A DNA stretch of 64,000 nt, taken from NCBI RefSeq assembly GCF_025567345.1, contig NZ_JAOQJS010000006.1, positions 62,001 through 126,000 of the forward strand. The letters run 5' to 3'. Origin of the DNA: Coprococcus ammoniilyticus. Its GTDB lineage: Bacteria; Bacillota; Clostridia; Lachnospirales; Lachnospiraceae. A program made the position numbers and the translations under genes. The notes under the pieces were generated by a model. That model saw only the letters and a program-made list of their open reading frames with translations. It was not told the origin of the DNA and searched no databases. This document shows, piece after piece, positions 56,041 to 64,000 of the stretch. The number at the start of each line of letters is the position of its first letter. The first letter of the stretch is position 1.

Positions 56041-56077
56041 TTTTATGTATATAGATCAGACAGGAGGAAGCACTACA

Positions 56078-56833
56078 ATGAAGATGATATCGTGGAATGT
56101 GAACGGAATTCGCGCATGTGTTGGAAAGAATTTTATGGATTTCTTTAAAGAGGCAGATGCAGATATTTTTTGTATTCAGGAATCAAAAATGCAGGAAGGA
56201 CAGCTTCAACTGGAGCTTCCGGGTTATTATCAATATTGGAATTATGCAGAGAAAAAGGGATATTCCGGAACTGCTATTTTCGCAAAGAAAGAGCCGTTGT
56301 CAGTGGCATATGGAATCGGTATAGAAGAACACGACCATGAGGGACGAGTCATCACACTCGAATATGATAATTTTTATATGGTCACTGTATATACGCCAAA
56401 TTCACAGAATGAGCTTGCCAGACTGGACTATCGTATGAAGTGGGAGGATGATTTCAGAGAGTATCTGAAGCAGTTGGAACAGACAAAGCCGGTGGTAGTA
56501 TGTGGGGATATGAATGTGGCACATACAGAGATCGATCTGAAAAATCCAAAGACCAATCGTAAGAACGCCGGATTTACAGATGAGGAAAGAGAAAAATTCA
56601 GTACCCTGCTTGACAGTGGATTTATTGATACGTTTCGTTTTTTTAATCCGGACGCAGAAGGCATTTATTCCTGGTGGTCTTACCGTTTTAAGGCAAGAGA
56701 GAAGAATGCCGGATGGCGGATCGACTATTTTTTGACCTCAAAGGCTCTGGAATCCAGATTAGTGGATGCAAAGATCCATACAGAGGTGTTGGGTTCCGAT
56801 CATTGTCCGGTAGAACTTGATATTGACCTGTAA
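56078..56833 (+). CDS. xth: Exodeoxyribonuclease III (AP endonuclease)
   Basis: A 251-residue enzyme with family motifs MISWNVNGIRAC, DIFCIQESKMQ, GYSGTAIFAKK, VVCGDMNVAHTEIDL and the terminal GSDHCPVELDIDL (catalytic Asp-His). Start 56078 follows AGGAGG at good spacing; the Met at 56045 lacks one. It repairs abasic and oxidised DNA sites. Monocistronic, from the promoter at 55905. Confidence 0.95.
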   Translation: MKMISWNVNGIRACVGKNFMDFFKEADADIFCIQESKMQEGQLQLELPGYYQYWNYAEKKGYSGTAIFAKKEPLSVAYGIGIEEHDHEGRVITLEYDNFYMVTVYTPNSQNELARLDYRMKWEDDFREYLKQLEQTKPVVVCGDMNVAHTEIDLKNPKTNRKNAGFTDEEREKFSTLLDSGFIDTFRFFNPDAEGIYSWWSYRFKAREKNAGWRIDYFLTSKALESRLVDAKIHTEVLGSDHCPVELDIDL

Positions 56834-56936
56834 CGGTGCCATTTATAAGAATAAATGCATACTAACAGGCGAAAGTAAAGATTACAGCACTTGCGGGTGT
56901 AGAAGAATAGAAAAATGATAAAAGGAGAAATTATAT

Positions 56937-58421
56937 ATGCCAGTTTTTGATTTCAGTGATAAACCGGTAAAGAATGAGGATACGGTTTGTACCTATACGG
57001 CATTTCAGTCAAATGCAAAGGAAAAGACACCGGAGGAACCGATTCTGGTGTTAGATAACAGTGAGAGACAGTGGATCCATCATGCGCTGGGCGTTTTTAT
57101 AAATCCGGCAAAGCGTACTGCTTTTGAATTCAAGGAAAATGGGGAGACATTTTCAGCAGATATTTTAAAGATTGATTCCAGATTTGTCAGTCTGATCAAA
57201 TGGTTGGGAGAAAATCATATCAGTGTACGTCTGTCCGGTAAAAATCTGGAAGATGGATATGCAGTATACAGAATTCGTGAGACAGCATTTGGTGGCGGAA
57301 CCAAGTTATCTGCGGCAGATGGATTTTTACAGTTTATGATCGAACGACTGCTTGCAAGTACAGCATCAGAGGAAGTCGAGGAGGATGACGATGCAGACGA
57401 GGAAGGCGACGATATGAAGCTGACCAGTCTTCAGAGCATTTCCGATTTTATGACATGTGCGGGCAGAACGATGCCGGATAATATCCGTCTCTGGGCGAGA
57501 AGAAATCTTGCTGTTGCCAGATCAAACGAGGTGTCACCGGAGGAGCGTCGTCATGCACAGAGAGCACTCTCGATCATGATGAATATTCAGTGGAAGAGCA
57601 ATTATTTTGAAGCGATCGATCCGGTTGAAGCAAGACGGATCCTGGATGAAGAATTATATGGAATGGAACGTGTAAAGCAGAGAATCATGGAGACGGTTAT
57701 CCAGATCAACCGAACTCATACCCTTCCTGCTTATGGACTTCTGTTGGTTGGACCTGCCGGTACCGGAAAATCACAGATCGCGTATGCGGTTGCCCGTATT
57801 CTGAAACTACCATGGACAACCCTTGATATGAGTTCGATCAATGATCCGGAGCAGCTTACAGGAAGCTCCAGAATCTATGCAAATGCAAAGCCGGGTATCA
57901 TCATGGAAGCATTTTCGATCGCAGGAGAATCCAATCTGGTATTTATTATCAATGAGCTTGATAAGGCTGCATCCGGAAAGGGAAATGGAAATCCCGCGGA
58001 TGTACTTCTGACTTTGCTTGATAACCTTGGATTTACAGATAACTATATGGAGTGTATGATCCCGACCGTTGGCGTATATCCGATCGCGACGGCAAATAAT
58101 AAAGAAGATATCAGTGCGCCATTGATGTCACGTTTTGCGGTTATCGACATACCGGATTATACCTTTGAAGAAAAGAAGATCATCTTCAGTAAATTTGCAT
58201 TGCCAAAGGTATTGAAGCGGATCGGTCTGAAAGAAAATGAATGTATCATCACAGAGGATGGTCTGGATGCGGTCATAGAAGAATTCAAGAATACCTCCGG
58301 TATCCGTGATCTGGAGCAGGCAGCCGAGCATCTGGCAGCAAATGCACTTTACCGGATCGAGGTAGATCATGTACCACAGGTGACATTTGATGCGGAAGGT
58401 GTAAGACATTTATTCCTGTAG
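56937..58421 (+). CDS. Lon-like AAA+ ATPase without protease domain
   Basis: A 494-residue protein. Residues 1-140 are a poorly conserved N-terminal region, followed by an acidic tract (EEVEEDDDADEEGDD, about 145-159). From 225 the AAA+ module aligns with Lon: ELYGMERVKQRIMETV, Walker A GPAGTGKS (272-279), TGSSRIYANAKPGIIMEA, Walker B-like FIINELDK (335-342), sensor ATANN, RF arginine finger (PLMSRF) and lid ALPKVLKRIGLKENE with SGIRDLE. The Ser-Lys protease domain is absent. Walker B Asp is Asn339. A chaperone or remodelling role is inferred. Confidence 0.85.
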   Translation: MPVFDFSDKPVKNEDTVCTYTAFQSNAKEKTPEEPILVLDNSERQWIHHALGVFINPAKRTAFEFKENGETFSADILKIDSRFVSLIKWLGENHISVRLSGKNLEDGYAVYRIRETAFGGGTKLSAADGFLQFMIERLLASTASEEVEEDDDADEEGDDMKLTSLQSISDFMTCAGRTMPDNIRLWARRNLAVARSNEVSPEERRHAQRALSIMMNIQWKSNYFEAIDPVEARRILDEELYGMERVKQRIMETVIQINRTHTLPAYGLLLVGPAGTGKSQIAYAVARILKLPWTTLDMSSINDPEQLTGSSRIYANAKPGIIMEAFSIAGESNLVFIINELDKAASGKGNGNPADVLLTLLDNLGFTDNYMECMIPTVGVYPIATANNKEDISAPLMSRFAVIDIPDYTFEEKKIIFSKFALPKVLKRIGLKENECIITEDGLDAVIEEFKNTSGIRDLEQAAEHLAANALYRIEVDHVPQVTFDAEGVRHLFL

Positions 58422-58488
58422 GAGATTTCCTGTAGGAATGTTACCGGACGGCTGTTTTTAGTTAAATGAAAATGGAGCATAAGTAGAA

Positions 58489-59286
58489 ATGATAAAATTA
58501 GTTGCAAGTGACGTGGATGGAACTCTTGTTCCGGACGGAACATTTGAGATTGATCCTGAGATCTATGATGTGATAAAGAAACTGAAAGAAAAGGGTATTA
58601 CCTTTGTGGCAGCAAGTGGCAGACAGTATGCGAGCCTTAAGAAGTTATTTGCGCCGGTTGCAGACCGGATATTGTATATCCCGGATAATGGCGGATTTGT
58701 CAGAGGAAGTAAGGGTGAAACATGGCTCAAACGTCCGATGGAGAAAGACTTGATCCGTGCGATTGTGGAGGATGCAGAGAAGCTGCCGGATGTAGAGCTG
58801 ATGCTCTGTGGAAGGGACTACGCATATGTTGGAAGCGAGGATGGACGACTGTATAACTGGATGCGGGAAGCATACCGCTATGAGATCAAGGCAGTGCCGG
58901 ATCTTACCGATATTGATGATGATATCGTGAAGATCTCGATATTTCACCCGGAGGATGCAGAGCGGATCGTAAAAGACTGGTTTTATGACAAATGGAAGGA
59001 TACCATTCTGCTGGCACCTGCCGGAGTTTACTGGGTAGACTGTTCGGAACCATCGATCAACAAGGGAAGTGCATTACAGTTTCTGCTTGATAAATATGAG
59101 ATCAAACCGGATGAAGTTATGGTATTTGGTGATAATATCAATGACCTTGGTATGCTTGCCTGTGCAAAGGAAAGCTATGCGATCGGAAGTGCCAGAGATG
59201 AGGTAAAGCAGGCAGCAGCCCATGTAGCAGATACGATGCGCAATCAGGGTGTGATCAAGGTGTTAAAGGAGCAGTTGTTAAAATAA
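58489..59286 (+). CDS. HAD-superfamily Cof-type phosphatase
   Basis: A 265-residue hydrolase with the four HAD motifs: DVDGTLVPD (nucleophile Asp8), VAASGRQ, a Lys in NKGSALQFLL and GDNINDLGML. The C2B cap domain lies between about 85 and 190. Cof/YidA-type enzymes dephosphorylate sugar phosphates, nucleotides or pyridoxal phosphate; the specific substrate cannot be told from sequence. Confidence 0.92.
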   Translation: MIKLVASDVDGTLVPDGTFEIDPEIYDVIKKLKEKGITFVAASGRQYASLKKLFAPVADRILYIPDNGGFVRGSKGETWLKRPMEKDLIRAIVEDAEKLPDVELMLCGRDYAYVGSEDGRLYNWMREAYRYEIKAVPDLTDIDDDIVKISIFHPEDAERIVKDWFYDKWKDTILLAPAGVYWVDCSEPSINKGSALQFLLDKYEIKPDEVMVFGDNINDLGMLACAKESYAIGSARDEVKQAAAHVADTMRNQGVIKVLKEQLLK

Positions 59287-59326
59287 ACTTAGACAGTAGT
59301 TGTGATTGAAAAAGGAGTGAAGCCTG

Positions 59327-60856
59327 ATGGCATGTACAACGATATTAGTTGGAAAGAAGGCATCCTATGATGGATCAACGATCATTGCCAGAAACGATGA
59401 TTCAGGATCCGGTCATTATATGCCGAAGAAATTTGTAGTCGTAGAACCGGAAGAACAGCCGAAGATCTACCGTTCGGTTCTGGCGCATCTGGAAATTCCG
59501 CTTCCGGAAGAAGCGATGCGCTATACCTCGATGCCAAATGCAGTCGATGGTGAGGGCATCTGGGCGGCAAGCGGTGTAAATGCAGCCCATGTTGCAATGA
59601 CAGCGACCGAAACCATTACATCGAATCCGAGAGTGCTCGGTGCAGATCCTCTGGTCGAGTATCAGCCGGCAGAGAACGGAAACGAAGAAATACCGGGCGG
59701 AATCGGAGAAGAAGATATTGTCTGTCTGGTACTCCCATATATAAGAAGTGCGAGAGCAGGTGTAGAACGTCTTGGAAATCTGCTTGAAACGTACGGAACC
59801 TACGAGATGAATGGAATCGCATTCCAGGATCAGGATGAGATCTGGTGGATGGAGACGATCGGAGGACATCACTGGATCGCGAAGAAAGTGCCGGATGATG
59901 TCTATGTTGTGATGCCGAATCAGTTCGGCACGGATATATTTGATATGAAGGATGCATTAACGGATCAGAACGCACATATGTGCTCAAAGGATCTGGCGGA
60001 ATTTATCGAGAAGAATCATCTGGATCTGACTATTAGAAGAAGCACAGAATGTAAGGCCGAAGATGCGGATCTGCCGTTTGGCAGATTCATTAATCCAAGA
60101 GAGATATTTGGCAGTCATGATGATTCGGATCATGTCTACAATACACCAAGAGCATGGTTTATGGAGCGGTACCTGAATCCGAAGACCTACCGCTGGGATG
60201 GTGAAAATGCAGATTACACACCGGTATCGGACGACATTCCATGGAGTCTGATTCCGGAGCATAAGGTGACGATGGAGGATGTCAAATATGTGTTGTCCTC
60301 GCATTATCAGGGAACAACATATGACCCATATCTTCCATATGGAGATAAGAAGATGGCAGGTGCATATCGTTCCATCGGCATTAACCGGACTGATTTCATG
60401 TCTGCGATCCAGATGCGACCATATGGAACAGAGGACAGCCGTGTGATCGAGTGGGTGGCATTTGCCTCAAATGCATTTAATGTCATGGTGCCATTTTATG
60501 CAAATGTGGACACAACACCGGAATATCTGGCGAACACGACCGCTGATGTATCTACCGATAATTTCTACTGGAGCAGCCGAATGATCGCAGCGATGGCAGA
60601 TGCATCTTACAGCAAGTCGCTGTTTCATATCGAACGGTATCAGGAAACCATGCTTGCGAAAGGGCATGAGGTGATCAACAGATACGATGAGCAGATAGAA
60701 AAAGAACCGGATGCCGGTAAACGAAGTGTGCTTCGAGAGCAGGCCAATCAGGAAATGGCAGATATCCTCCGGAAAGAGACCGGTAATACGCTTTCCAAAG
60801 TCTTATATGAACTGAGTAATCAGATGAAGAATTCTTATGCGAGATCGGATGCTTAA
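59327..60856 (+). CDS. pepD: C69-family dipeptidase
   Basis: A 509-residue peptidase. MACTTILVGKKASYDGSTIIARNDDSG gives the N-terminal nucleophile Cys3, as in PepDA/C69 enzymes of the Ntn-hydrolase fold. Family stretches include GEGIWAASGVNAAHVAMTATE, EDIVCLVLPYIRSARAGVERLGNLLETYG and WWMETIGGHHWIAKKVPDD. It cleaves dipeptides, presumably in the cytoplasm since no signal peptide is seen. It is followed by an amino-acid-type NSS transporter, suggesting peptide and amino-acid use. Confidence 0.93.
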   Translation: MACTTILVGKKASYDGSTIIARNDDSGSGHYMPKKFVVVEPEEQPKIYRSVLAHLEIPLPEEAMRYTSMPNAVDGEGIWAASGVNAAHVAMTATETITSNPRVLGADPLVEYQPAENGNEEIPGGIGEEDIVCLVLPYIRSARAGVERLGNLLETYGTYEMNGIAFQDQDEIWWMETIGGHHWIAKKVPDDVYVVMPNQFGTDIFDMKDALTDQNAHMCSKDLAEFIEKNHLDLTIRRSTECKAEDADLPFGRFINPREIFGSHDDSDHVYNTPRAWFMERYLNPKTYRWDGENADYTPVSDDIPWSLIPEHKVTMEDVKYVLSSHYQGTTYDPYLPYGDKKMAGAYRSIGINRTDFMSAIQMRPYGTEDSRVIEWVAFASNAFNVMVPFYANVDTTPEYLANTTADVSTDNFYWSSRMIAAMADASYSKSLFHIERYQETMLAKGHEVINRYDEQIEKEPDAGKRSVLREQANQEMADILRKETGNTLSKVLYELSNQMKNSYARSDA

Positions 60857-60903
60857 GGCATCGGCATAGAGAAGCAAGAAATACAGGAGAAAAAGTAGAA
60901 AAT

Positions 60904-62259
60904 ATGAAACGAGAATCATTTAAATCCCGTTTAGGCTTTTTATTAGTAAGTGCGGGATGTGCAATCGGAATTGGAAATGTATGGAGATTCCCATATGTAG
61001 TAGGAGAAAACGGCGGTGGTATCTTTGTACTGTTCTATCTGCTGTTCCTTGTGGCAATGGGACTTCCGGTTCTGACCATGGAGCTTGCAGTCGGACGAGG
61101 AAGCAGGAAGAGTGCGGTTCTTGCATATAAGGAGCTTGAGAAACCAAAGAGCAAATGGCATATCCATGGCTGGTTTGCCATCTTTGGATGTTATGTGCTG
61201 ATGATGTACTATACAACCGTATCCGGCTGGATGGTATCGTATTTTTATAAATTCGTAACAGGCGAATTCAAGGCAGGTATGGATGTGGATGCGACCGGAT
61301 CTGTATTCTCGGATCTGCTTGCCGATCCAAAGCAGATGGGCTTCTGGATGATCCTGACGGTTATTGTTGGATTTATTGTATGTAGCCGCGGACTTCAGAA
61401 TGGTCTGGAAAGGATCAGTAAGATCATGATGACAGCACTGTTGGTGCTGATCGTGGTACTGGCAGTTCACAGTATTACTTTATCAGGAGCCGGCGAAGGT
61501 TTACGGTTCTACCTGATTCCAAATCTGTCAACGGTTGAGAAAGTTGGTATTGGAAATGTGATCTCGGCGGCTATGAATCAGGCATTCTTCACTCTGAGTC
61601 TTGGTGTAGCTGCGATGGAGATCTTCGGAAGTTATATGAGCAAGGATCATGCGCTGGCAGGCGAAGGTGTGCGAATCTGTGCTCTGGATACATTTGTTGC
61701 TGTTATGTCAGGATTGATCATTTTTCCGGCATGTTTCAGTTATGGCGTAGAGGTTACTTCAGGACCAAAGCTGATATTTGTAACGCTGCCGAATGTATTT
61801 GTAAATATGGCAGGTGGAAGGATCTGGGGTTCTCTGTTCTTTCTGTTTATGACATTTGCAAGTTTTTCGACAGTAATTGCAGTATTTGAAAATATTATGT
61901 CTTTTGCAATGGATATGTTCGGATGGAGCAGGAATAAGACAGCCATCATCAATTGCATTATTATTCTGATCGCAAGTCTTCCTTGTGTTCTGGGATACAA
62001 CGTGTGGAGTGATCTGCACCTGATCGGTGGCAGAGATGTATTAGACAGTGAGGACTTCCTGGTAAGTAATCTTTTGCTCCCACTCGGTTCGCTGATCTAT
62101 CTGTTGTTCTGTGTTACGAAATGGGGCTGGGGCTTTGATAATTATATCGAGGAAGTAAATACCGGTTCCGGACTGAAAATGTCCAGAAAATTAAAACCAT
62201 ATTTCCAGTTTGTACTTCCTGTTCTGATCCTGATCATTCTGATTCAGGGACTGTTATAA
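60904..62259 (+). CDS. Sodium-dependent NSS/SNF-family transporter
   Basis: A 451-residue transporter with about eleven membrane helices. The signature lies in helix 1, FLLVSAGCAIGIGNVWRFPYVVGENGGGIFVLFYLLFL, with the unwound sodium and substrate site GIGNVWRFPY, followed by MELAVGRGSRKSAVLAYKEL. Relatives (LeuT, TnaT, MhsT) import amino acids with sodium. It lies 47 bases after the dipeptidase gene and is probably cotranscribed. Confidence 0.94.
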   Translation: MKRESFKSRLGFLLVSAGCAIGIGNVWRFPYVVGENGGGIFVLFYLLFLVAMGLPVLTMELAVGRGSRKSAVLAYKELEKPKSKWHIHGWFAIFGCYVLMMYYTTVSGWMVSYFYKFVTGEFKAGMDVDATGSVFSDLLADPKQMGFWMILTVIVGFIVCSRGLQNGLERISKIMMTALLVLIVVLAVHSITLSGAGEGLRFYLIPNLSTVEKVGIGNVISAAMNQAFFTLSLGVAAMEIFGSYMSKDHALAGEGVRICALDTFVAVMSGLIIFPACFSYGVEVTSGPKLIFVTLPNVFVNMAGGRIWGSLFFLFMTFASFSTVIAVFENIMSFAMDMFGWSRNKTAIINCIIILIASLPCVLGYNVWSDLHLIGGRDVLDSEDFLVSNLLLPLGSLIYLLFCVTKWGWGFDNYIEEVNTGSGLKMSRKLKPYFQFVLPVLILIILIQGLL

Positions 62260-62311
62260 AGAAGATTTTCAAGATAAAATATGAGAAGATATTTGGGAGA
62301 TAAGACGGTAT

Positions 62312-62752
62312 ATGGATACAAAAAAATATGAAGATCAGATGCCTGTAGATGAAGGTCTACAGGGAAATGAGACAATCGAAGAAGCAATCCTTGCTTTACA
62401 GCAGGAACCGACAGAAGAAATACTTGCGCATACGCTTACAGTGATAAGACGGCGTGCGAGAGCAAATGGACAGTTCATTGTTGCTGTTATACCACCGGTG
62501 GGTGCGGAGAGCAGTTTGCAGATCCAGGCGATCCAGACCGAGGATGAGCGGTACTGGTGGATGGCATTTACCGGCTTTGATGAGGAGATAAAGGGCGGTG
62601 AAACCGTAATGTCAACCTTTATGGCAGATATCAGCCATCTCTTTGAAGCAGCTTTAATGACGGACGATATAGAGGGCATTATTCTGAATCCCTGGAATCG
62701 CGCATTAATGCTGGATAAGAGCCTGCTTCAGCTGATTCTTGCAGGAAAGTAG
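62312..62752 (+). CDS. SseB-family protein
   Basis: A 146-residue soluble protein with the SseB N-terminal domain pattern (RANGQFIVAVIPPVGAESSLQIQAIQTEDERYWWMAFTGFDEEIKGGETVMSTFMADISHLF, then DIEGIILNPWNRALMLDKSLLQLIL). The family is widespread and its enzymatic role, if any, is unclear. It is the last of three closely spaced genes after the dipeptidase. Confidence 0.82.
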   Translation: MDTKKYEDQMPVDEGLQGNETIEEAILALQQEPTEEILAHTLTVIRRRARANGQFIVAVIPPVGAESSLQIQAIQTEDERYWWMAFTGFDEEIKGGETVMSTFMADISHLFEAALMTDDIEGIILNPWNRALMLDKSLLQLILAGK

Positions 62753-62819
62753 CTCAACATTAGAAAAATGCCATTTTTTATATAAAAAGTTTAGAAAATT
62801 TAATTTTTCACAAAAACAG

Positions 62820-62934
62820 TTGTTTAAATTTCACAAAAATATAATGAGAAATGAAAAGAATTGTGATATAATCAGAAAGTAGTGTAGTAGTACACTACTT
62901 TTTGTTTTTTATAGGCAAGAGCCGTTTGCGGCTC
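62820..62934 (+). promoter_or_regulatory. Control region of the alcohol dehydrogenase gene
   Basis: An extended -10 promoter (TGATATAAT, 62864-62872) is followed immediately by the hairpin AGTAGTGTA-GTAG-TACACTACT (62878-62899) with a T run, then GAGCCG-TTTG-CGGCTC (62919-62934). TTGTTTAAATTTCACAA (62820-62836) upstream resembles a degenerate Rex redox operator. The terminator-like hairpin may end upstream transcripts or attenuate this one. Confidence 0.5.
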
Positions 62935-62976
62935 CTTAGTCGTACCAATAAGATAGAGTAATAGGAGGATGGAAAG

Positions 62977-64000
62977 ATGGCAAGATTTACGTTACCTAGA
63001 GATATTTATCATGGAAAGGATGCATTAGATGCATTAAAAACTTTTAAAGGAAAAAGGGCGATGATCTGTGTTGGCGGTGGCTCGATGAAACGCTTTGGAT
63101 TTCTGGATAAAGTAGAAAAGAATCTGAAAGAGGCAGGAATGGAAGTTCAGTTATTTGAAGGCATTGAACCGGATCCGTCTGTTGAAACAGTTATGAAGGG
63201 TGCTGCTGCCATGCTGGAGTTTGAACCGGACTGGATCGTAGCAATCGGCGGAGGTTCTCCGATTGATGCGGCAAAGGCAATGTGGATCAAATATGAATAT
63301 CCGGACATTACATTTGAAGATATGTGTAAGGTATTTGGTATTCCTTCCCTTCGTAAAAAAGCTCATTTCTGTGCAATTTCATCTACTTCAGGAACTGCAA
63401 CTGAAGTAACGGCCTTTTCAATTATCACGGATTATCAGAAGGGCATCAAATACCCGATCGCTGATTTTGAGATTACACCGGATGTAGCGATCGTTGATCC
63501 TGAGCTGGCAGAGACGATGCCGCAGAAGTTAGTTGCTCATACCGGTATGGATGCAATGACACATGCGATCGAGGCATATGTATCAACCGCAAACTGTGAT
63601 TTCACAGATCCGCTTGCATTACATGCTATTAAGATGATCCAGAATGATCTGGTTGGTTCTTATAACGGAGATATGGAAAAACGTGATGCAATGCACAACG
63701 CTCAGTGCCTTGCAGGTATGGCATTCTCAAATGCGCTTCTGGGTATTGTTCATTCTATGGCACATAAAACAGGTGCAGCATTTGCGGATTATGGTGCACA
63801 CATCATTCACGGTGCGGCAAATGCAATGTATCTGCCGAAGGTCATCGCATTTAATGCAAAGGATGAAACTGCAAAAGAAAGATATGGAGTGATTGCAGAC
63901 TTTATGGGACTTGGCGGTGATACATTAGATGAGAAGGTAACACTTCTGATCAACTATCTGCGTAAGATGAACGATGATCTGAATATCCCACACTGTATCA
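62977..64000 (+). CDS. Iron-containing alcohol dehydrogenase (3' partial)
   Basis: The frame opens at 62977 after AGGAGG and runs off the right edge (341 codons seen). MARFTLPRDIYHGKDALDAL begins a group III iron alcohol dehydrogenase: NAD-binding VGGGSMKRFGF, IVAIGGGSPIDAAKAMW, CAISSTSGTATEVTAF, metal ligands in HTGMDAMTHAIEAY and HSMAHKTGAAFADYGAHIIHGAANA. It most likely interconverts acetaldehyde or butyraldehyde and the alcohol for fermentative NADH recycling. The exact substrate cannot be told. Confidence 0.93.
   Translation, partial: MARFTLPRDIYHGKDALDALKTFKGKRAMICVGGGSMKRFGFLDKVEKNLKEAGMEVQLFEGIEPDPSVETVMKGAAAMLEFEPDWIVAIGGGSPIDAAKAMWIKYEYPDITFEDMCKVFGIPSLRKKAHFCAISSTSGTATEVTAFSIITDYQKGIKYPIADFEITPDVAIVDPELAETMPQKLVAHTGMDAMTHAIEAYVSTANCDFTDPLALHAIKMIQNDLVGSYNGDMEKRDAMHNAQCLAGMAFSNALLGIVHSMAHKTGAAFADYGAHIIHGAANAMYLPKVIAFNAKDETAKERYGVIADFMGLGGDTLDEKVTLLINYLRKMNDDLNIPHCI

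Overview
The window reads as a chromosome segment of a gut Lachnospiraceae (Firmicutes, Clostridia), probably from the Agathobacter/Roseburia/Lachnospira/Coprococcus neighbourhood. Evidence is the AT-leaning sequence, sigma-A promoters with strong AGGAGG ribosome sites, small families I associate with this family (DUF6061, DUF6219, DUF6442, FTR-like CxC protein), an anaerobe's oxygen defence set (rubrerythrin fusion, desulfoferrodoxin, PerR) and YesM/YesN sugar sensing. I cannot name the species. No rRNA, tRNA or CRISPR array is visible.

Region 1 (1-12.2 kb) is accessory DNA placed directly after a lysyl-tRNA synthetase fused to a tRNA-binding domain. From 1.7 to 5 kb it holds remnants of a Tn4451-type mobilisable transposon (TnpV tail, MobV/TnpZ head) with small cargo genes: an Xre switch, a YhfC intramembrane protease, lipoproteins. 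From about 6.03 to 12.16 kb lies a candidate integrative mobilisable element: DUF6061, SdpR/SdpI-like immunity pair, MobA/MobL relaxase, oriT-like inverted repeats, divergent xis and Xre regulator, tyrosine integrase. A short motif, AAATTCCAGTTT, recurs at the borders of the cargo modules.

Region 2 (12.5-21.3 kb) is an oxidative-stress and redox island: thioredoxin, rhodanese, CoA-disulfide reductase, Crp/Fnr regulator, DUF134/NifX fusion, PrxQ, YaaA, PerR, flavin reductase-rubredoxin-rubrerythrin fusion, lactate dehydrogenase and superoxide reductase. It is flanked by two directly repeated hairpins linked to conjugative-element remnants. From 21.6 to 23 kb is a gene graveyard (PcfB-like gene with an amber codon, GNAT tail, internally deleted bile-salt-hydrolase-like gene).

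Region 3 (23.2-32 kb) is a fructan or fructoside locus: a LacI regulator with an extra sugar-binding domain, an ABC importer, an atypical GH32 enzyme and a PfkB fructokinase. Region 4 (32-37.2 kb) holds a Smi1-like protein, an AAA_14/DUF4143 ATPase, a YaiI protein and an Agr-type kinase/LytTR pair.

Region 5 (37.2-48.4 kb) is the most striking. A galactose/glucose-type ABC importer has a binding protein whose homology blocks run in circularly permuted order, and a permease with an extra ~220-residue cytoplasmic coiled-coil. It is followed by a YesN/YesM two-component pair and two more sugar-binding proteins, one of them in normal order, which looks like a sensor complex controlling the importer. 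Region 6 (48.4-64 kb) is ordinary chromosome: DUF1846, CobW GTPase, ABC-F, YgjP-like protease, GNAT, a canonical GH32, exonuclease III, a Lon-like AAA+ protein without protease domain, HAD phosphatase, C69 dipeptidase, NSS transporter, SseB and a truncated iron alcohol dehydrogenase.
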